DNA of 21,357 bases from contig BBFE01000061.1 in assembly GCA_001313085.1 (NCBI GenBank), positions 1 to 21,357 of the forward strand. The letters are read 5' to 3'. The notes below the pieces were generated by a model. It saw only the letters and a list, made by a program, of their open reading frames with translations, was not told where the DNA came from and ran no database searches. The position numbers and the translations under genes were made by a program. Below are positions 17,811 through 21,357 of the stretch, piece by piece. Position 1 is the stretch's first letter. Each line of letters starts with the position of its first letter. Origin of the DNA: Paenibacillus sp. JCM 18996. Lineage in GTDB: Bacteria; Bacillota; Bacilli; Paenibacillales; NBRC-103111.

Positions 17811-19611
17811 TCAGACGATATATTTTTTTCCTCCTGAATTACGCGTGCGGCAATTTGGCGTTTGATCTCAAACGTATTCACCGGGGTGCTGCGGGTTAGT
17901 TTTTTTTCAAGATGGACAATTGGGTGCGGAGCATATCGCCGGATTCCATTGCGGAGAGAGCTTCTTTCGCAATATTCTCGATACGGCTGAACGCCTCGTG
18001 AATGTAAACCTGCGTCATTTCCACCGCGCCTAGCGCCTTCACTTCGCCAGAGCGGTCGATCAGCTTGCGTGTGCGCAGCATGGCGCTTTCCATCGCGTAG
18101 ATTTCGATCATCTGGTCGGCAAGGGCTGCCAGGATTTCCTGTTCTTTGTCGAGGCCGGTACCGTACTTTTGCACGGCGGCGCCGCCTGTCATCAGAAAGA
18201 TTTTCTTGGCCATTTGGAGGAGATGTGCCTCTTGTTCAAGCGTGCCTTCAAAGGATTGGCCGGGAACGAGCATAAGCAGCTCGCCTTGCAGCGCCTGGGC
18301 TTTTTTTGCATCAAAGGCAGTTCTCCCTTCATCGCTTTCTTGAGCAGTGTGCCTGGAATGAGCAGGCGGTTGATCTCGTTCGTCCCTTCAAAAAAATCCG
18401 GTTAATGCGGGAATCGCGGTAAATCCGTTCAATTTTGTATTCCTGGATAAATCCGTAGCCGCCGTGAATTTGCACGCCTTCGTCGGCGATAAAATCCAGC
18501 CCTTCGGTGGCGAACACCTTGTTGATGGAACACTCCAGCGCATACTCTGAAATTCCTTTAGCGGCATACGTGCCGGCATCCGGGCTGCTGTAATCGATGT
18601 CCTTCAAAATACTGTCGATCAGGCCTGCTGTGCGGTATACCATGCTTTCCATGACGTAGGTCGTAATGTTCATTTCGGCCAGCTTTTTTTTGCCGATTAA
18701 CGGGAAGCGTGAGATTGGAGTATTGAACTGAGTTCGCGTGTTAGCGTATTTGGAGGCCAGCTCGATTGCTTCTTTACAGGCTCCAAGGCAGCCTGCTGCC
18801 AATTTATAACGGCCGATGTTCAGGATGTTGAAGGCAATCAGATGGCCTTTGCCGATTTGGCCAAGCAGGTTCTCGACAGGCACTTTTACATCTTCAAAAA
18901 AAAGAGCGGACGCGTCGAGGAGCCCTTGATGCCCATCTTCTTCTCTTCCGGGCCAAGGGTGAAGCCTTCCATTTCCTTTTCCACGATAAAAGCAGTAAAG
19001 TCTTTGGCGTCCACTTTGGCGTAAACGATGAAAATGTCGGCAAAACCGGCGTTGGTGATATACAGCTTGGAGCCGTTCAGTACATAGTGTTTGCCGTCTT
19101 CGCTCAGCCTGGCTGTCGTTTTGGCGCCCAAAGCGTCTGAGCCGGAGGTCGGTTCGGTCAGGCAGTAGGCCGCGATTTTGGCGCCTGTGGCCAGGTCCGG
19201 CAAATATTTCTCCTTCTGCTCCTGCGTACCGAAGAAGACGATGGGCAGCGTTCCGATACCGACATGCGCGCCGATGGACAGGGCGAACGAGGAGGCTTTG
19301 GCCAACCCTTCGTTGATAATGGTGGAGCTGACCTTGTCGAGGCCGAGTCCGCCATATTCCTCCGGTATATCGGAGCTCAGCAGGCCGAGATCACCGGCTT
19401 TGCGCATCAGCTTCACAGTCAGCCCGTAGTCCAGCTTTTCCAGCTGCTCATCGTGAGGGAGCACTTCCCCTTCGACGAATTCGCGGGTAGTGTCGGCAAA
19501 CATGCGCTGTTCTTCTGTAAAATCTTCGGGAACGGTAACGAAATGGGCGGGCAATTCCTCAATGACGAAGCTTCCTCCAACAATTTTCCGGGCGGTCTGG
19601 TTATCGGACAT
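17811..19611 (-). CDS. fadE: Acyl-CoA dehydrogenase FadE
   Basis: FAD enzyme for the first step of beta-oxidation. The N-terminal part has [20 protein letters not shown], the FAD/substrate loop [15 protein letters not shown], and after the first frame break [18 protein letters not shown]; then [35 protein letters not shown] and [16 protein letters not shown] long C-terminal helical extension as in VLCAD-like FadE follows. Extra bases, two each, lie in A8 18896-18903, A7 18390-18396, T7 18301-18307, T8 17900-17907 and T7 17823-17829. Correcting them joins the tail [17 protein letters not shown] and gives 596 residues (B. subtilis FadE is 594). The start ATG at 19609-19611 follows AAGGAGAG. Confidence 0.93.
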
Positions 19612-19663
19612 CGTTCATCTCTCCTTGGATTGGAAATGGTTTCACTTGGAAGCCGGTTACCTT

Positions 19664-19695
19664 CGCAACGCGCGCCTCTCCCGGCGCGCGTTGCG
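19664..19695. repeat. Perfect 13-bp hairpin and repeat copy in the fadA-fadE spacer
   Basis: CGCAACGCGCGCC (19664-19676) and GGCGCGCGTTGCG (19683-19695) pair perfectly around loop TCTCCC. There is no U tract on either side, so it is not a simple terminator. The neighbouring 19677-19719 matches the repeat at 3341-3379, and 19681-19693 matches 7526-7538. Confidence 0.75.
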
Positions 19696-19754
19696 GCGCT
19701 GCACGGCGGGTGGTCAGAGCCAGTGCGTTGGCATGGTCAGCAACCAGTAATCGG

Positions 19755-20937
19755 TTAATCGGCGTGAACTTCGAACACACCGGCGGCCCCATGCCCCCGC
19801 CGATGCACATGGACACGACCCCTATCCCTCCGCCACGGCGGCGCAGCTCGTAGATCAGGCTCGCTGCCAGTTTGGCGCCGGTGCATCCGAGCGGATGGCC
19901 GAGAGCGATCGCTCCGCCGTTGACGTTGACCTTGCTTTCATCGAGATTCAGACGGCGAATGACGTGCAGGCATTGAGAAGCGAACGCTTCATTAATTTCA
20001 AACAAATCTACCTGTTCCTGCGAAATCCCGGCCATTGCGAGAGCCTTTGGAATCGCCTTGATCGGTCCGACTCCCATAATTTCAGCTCAACGCCTGCCAA
20101 AGCAAAGGAACGAAAGGTTGCCAGCGGCCTCAGGCCCAGCGTCTCCGCTCTCTCCTTGCTCATAAGCAGAGCCGCTGCGGCACCGTCGCTGGTTTGGGAG
20201 GAATTGCCTGCGGTGACAGTTCCATTCAAGGCAAAAGCCGGCTTCAGCTTGCCGAGCGCCTCTAAACTCGTATCGGTCCGGACGCCTTCGTCCGTGTCGA
20301 AGCTAAACTTTTTTTTGCCACGGTTTGCCGTTGTCGTCCATACCCTTCAGGCCGGTGTTCAGGGGTACAATTTCCTCCTTGAATTTGCCTGCGGCAATCG
20401 CGGCCGCCGCCTTCCGGTGGCTGTTCAGTGCGAATTGATCCTGGTCGCTGCGGGAGACGCCGAATCTGGAAGCGACATTCTCGGCCGTGTGCCCATGCTT
20501 ATATAAATCTCCGGCATCTGCTCTACAATCTGTGGATGGGGCGCCGGTTTGAAGCCGGTCATCGGCACATGGCTCATGCTTTCCACTCCGCCCGCGACCA
20601 TCACATCCGCTCCGCCAAGCTTGATCCGTTCCGCTGCGAAAGCGATAGCTTGAAGCCCGGACGAACAAAACCGATTAATGGTCAACGCGGGCACCGTATC
20701 CGGAAAACCGGCATAGAGAGACATGATGCGGGCGAAGTTCAACCCCTGCTCTCCTTCCGGCATCGCGCAGCCGATGATGACATCCTCCACTTCTTCCTTC
20801 GAAACGCCTGGAGCCCGTTCGATCACCGCATTCAGCACCGTCCTGCCCATGTCCTCGGCGCGGGTTTGCGCCAGACTGCCTTTTCCGGAGCGGCCGACGG
20901 CGGTACGGGCCGCCGATACTATGACTGCTTCTCTCAC
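19755..20937 (-). CDS. fadA: Acetyl-CoA acyltransferase (3-ketoacyl-CoA thiolase) FadA
   Basis: Last step of beta-oxidation, cleaving 3-ketoacyl-CoA. The nucleophile Cys is in [14 protein letters not shown], the catalytic His in [17 protein letters not shown], the second Cys in [18 protein letters not shown], and [13 protein letters not shown] and [10 protein letters not shown] are typical. The start is the GTG at 20935-20937 (AAAGAGGTG six bases upstream), giving [15 protein letters not shown]; an upstream in-frame ATG at 20976 has no binding site. One extra base in T8 20309-20316, and missing G/C near 20498, 20087 and 19790. The corrected stop is at 19755 and the length 394 residues, as in FadA. 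It lies between fadN and fadE. Confidence 0.93.
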
Positions 20938-21011
20938 TCTGATCACCTCTTTATCGGTTTGTGCTTTGAATAACAACGGCTATGGGAAATTGGCACGATA
21001 GGTACCCTCTG

Positions 21012-21092
21012 AAGCTTGACAGTCAAGAAGAACGCGCATTGTGCGGGTGCGGGCGACGGCACTAGCTTCGGGTGCGGACGACGGTCAAGCTT
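21012..21092. repeat. Structured fadN-fadA spacer: inverted and direct repeats
   Basis: AAGCTTGAC (21012-21020) and GTCAAGCTT (21084-21092) form an inverted repeat around two direct copies of CGGGTGCGGRCGACGG (21044-21059 and 21069-21084, 15 of 16 identical, 25-base period). CTTGAC/GTCAAG at 21015-21027 is a further small palindrome. No open frame covers the region. Confidence 0.7.
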
Positions 21093-21107
21093 TGCGTGTG
21101 CGCTTCG

Positions 21108-21357
21108 CTAGTTGCGAAGCGGTTTGCCTTTGCTCAGCATGTGGGACATCCGCTGCTGGGTTTTGGGCTCGCCGCATAAGCTGAGGAACGCTTCGCGCTC
21201 GAGCTCGAGCATGTGCTGCTCCGTCACCCAAGTTCCCGCCGGAACTTGGCCTCCTGCCAGCACATGCGCGAGCTTATCAGCGATCAGACGATCGTGATCG
21301 CTGATGTACCGCCTTGGCGCAGCGTGTACGCGCCAAGGCGCATGACCGCGCAGCCGG
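21108..21357 (-). CDS. fadN: 3-hydroxyacyl-CoA dehydrogenase/enoyl-CoA hydratase FadN, C-terminal end only
   Basis: FadN performs the hydratase and dehydrogenase steps. Only the last 83 or so codons are in the window: MRLGAYTLRQGG, YISDHDRLIADKLAHVLAGG, TEQHMLELEREAFLSLCGEP, KTQQRMSHMLSKGKPLRN, then the stop at 21108. These match the conserved C-terminal end of FadN proteins. One base is missing near 21307-21311, so that TLRQGG and YISDHD are in different frames. The stop codon lies in the loop and stem edge of a perfect 8-bp hairpin (21101-21121). The gene continues past the right edge. Confidence 0.88.
   Translation of the reverse strand, partial: RLRGHAPWRVHAAPRRYISDHDRLIADKLAHVLAGGQVPAGTWVTEQHMLELEREAFLSLCGEPKTQQRMSHMLSKGKPLRN

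Noticed and set aside
17774..17881. Longer start for the acyl-CoA ligase at 17881
   Set aside because: After correcting the T7 run at 17823-17829 this stretch reads as the end of fadE with its own stop at 17811.
1..21357. Programmed ribosomal frameshifting as a general explanation
   Set aside because: Too many sites per gene, varying shift sizes (+1 and +2), no consistent slippery heptamer with downstream structure, and essential genes are hit up to nine times.
1..21357. CRISPR array, rRNA or tRNA genes
   Set aside because: No regularly spaced repeats beyond the two-copy 25-base period at 21044-21084, and no tRNA- or rRNA-like sequence recognised.

Overview
The window looks like chromosomal DNA of a spore-forming Firmicute, most probably in the Paenibacillaceae (Paenibacillus/Cohnella group). 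The evidence is a Spo0E-like phosphatase, two spore cortex hydrolases of the CwlJ/SleB kind, long-form hibernation factor HPF, a XerS-type recombinase, a fadN-fadA-fadE set and strong AGGAGG-type ribosome binding sites. Almost everything is on the minus strand; only the MFS transporter and xerS are on plus.

Layout. 1-2188: class A penicillin-binding protein, running off the left edge. 2189-3191: remnant of a flotillin and a small membrane protein. 3609-4037: cwlJ with its terminator. 4040-4979: a damaged block holding halves of two histidine phosphatases fused to pieces of other genes. 4991-6217: a uridine-kinase-like P-loop protein and a GNAT acetyltransferase. 6218-7513: an unknown protein and a polyphosphate kinase 2. 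7655-8849: a large helical-repeat protein. 8957-10083: a regulator joining an ArsR-like winged helix to a GyrB-like ATPase domain, with palindromic sites upstream. 10284-10475: SleB remnant. 10523-11736: CynX/NimT-type transporter. 11835-11988: Spo0E-like gene. 12108-12876: papain-like protease. 13053-14114: hpf and hsp20. 14286-15383: xerS. 15531-21357: PaaI thioesterase, long-chain acyl-CoA ligase, fadE, fadA and the end of fadN, forming a beta-oxidation gene cluster.

The dominant oddity is reading-frame damage. Nearly every gene is broken into two to nine frames. In about 35 places an A/T run of 6-8 bases is one or two bases too long for the frame. In about 17 places one base is missing from a short G/C run. 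When these changes are undone the genes join up, their lengths become multiples of three, and they match family lengths (CwlJ 142 aa, FadE about 596, FadA about 394, FadD about 561). This points to a systematic consensus error more than to true decay. Four loci (flotillin, the two histidine phosphatases, SleB) also lack larger segments, which homopolymer error does not explain. Coordinates below span the reconstructed gene; 'restored' means read with these indels corrected.

The most interesting biology is the winged-helix/GyrB-like regulator. It keeps the nucleotide-binding residues of the GHKL fold but lacks the catalytic glutamate and the glycine-rich lid, and its promoter region carries three perfect TACGTA- or ACGT-based palindromes.
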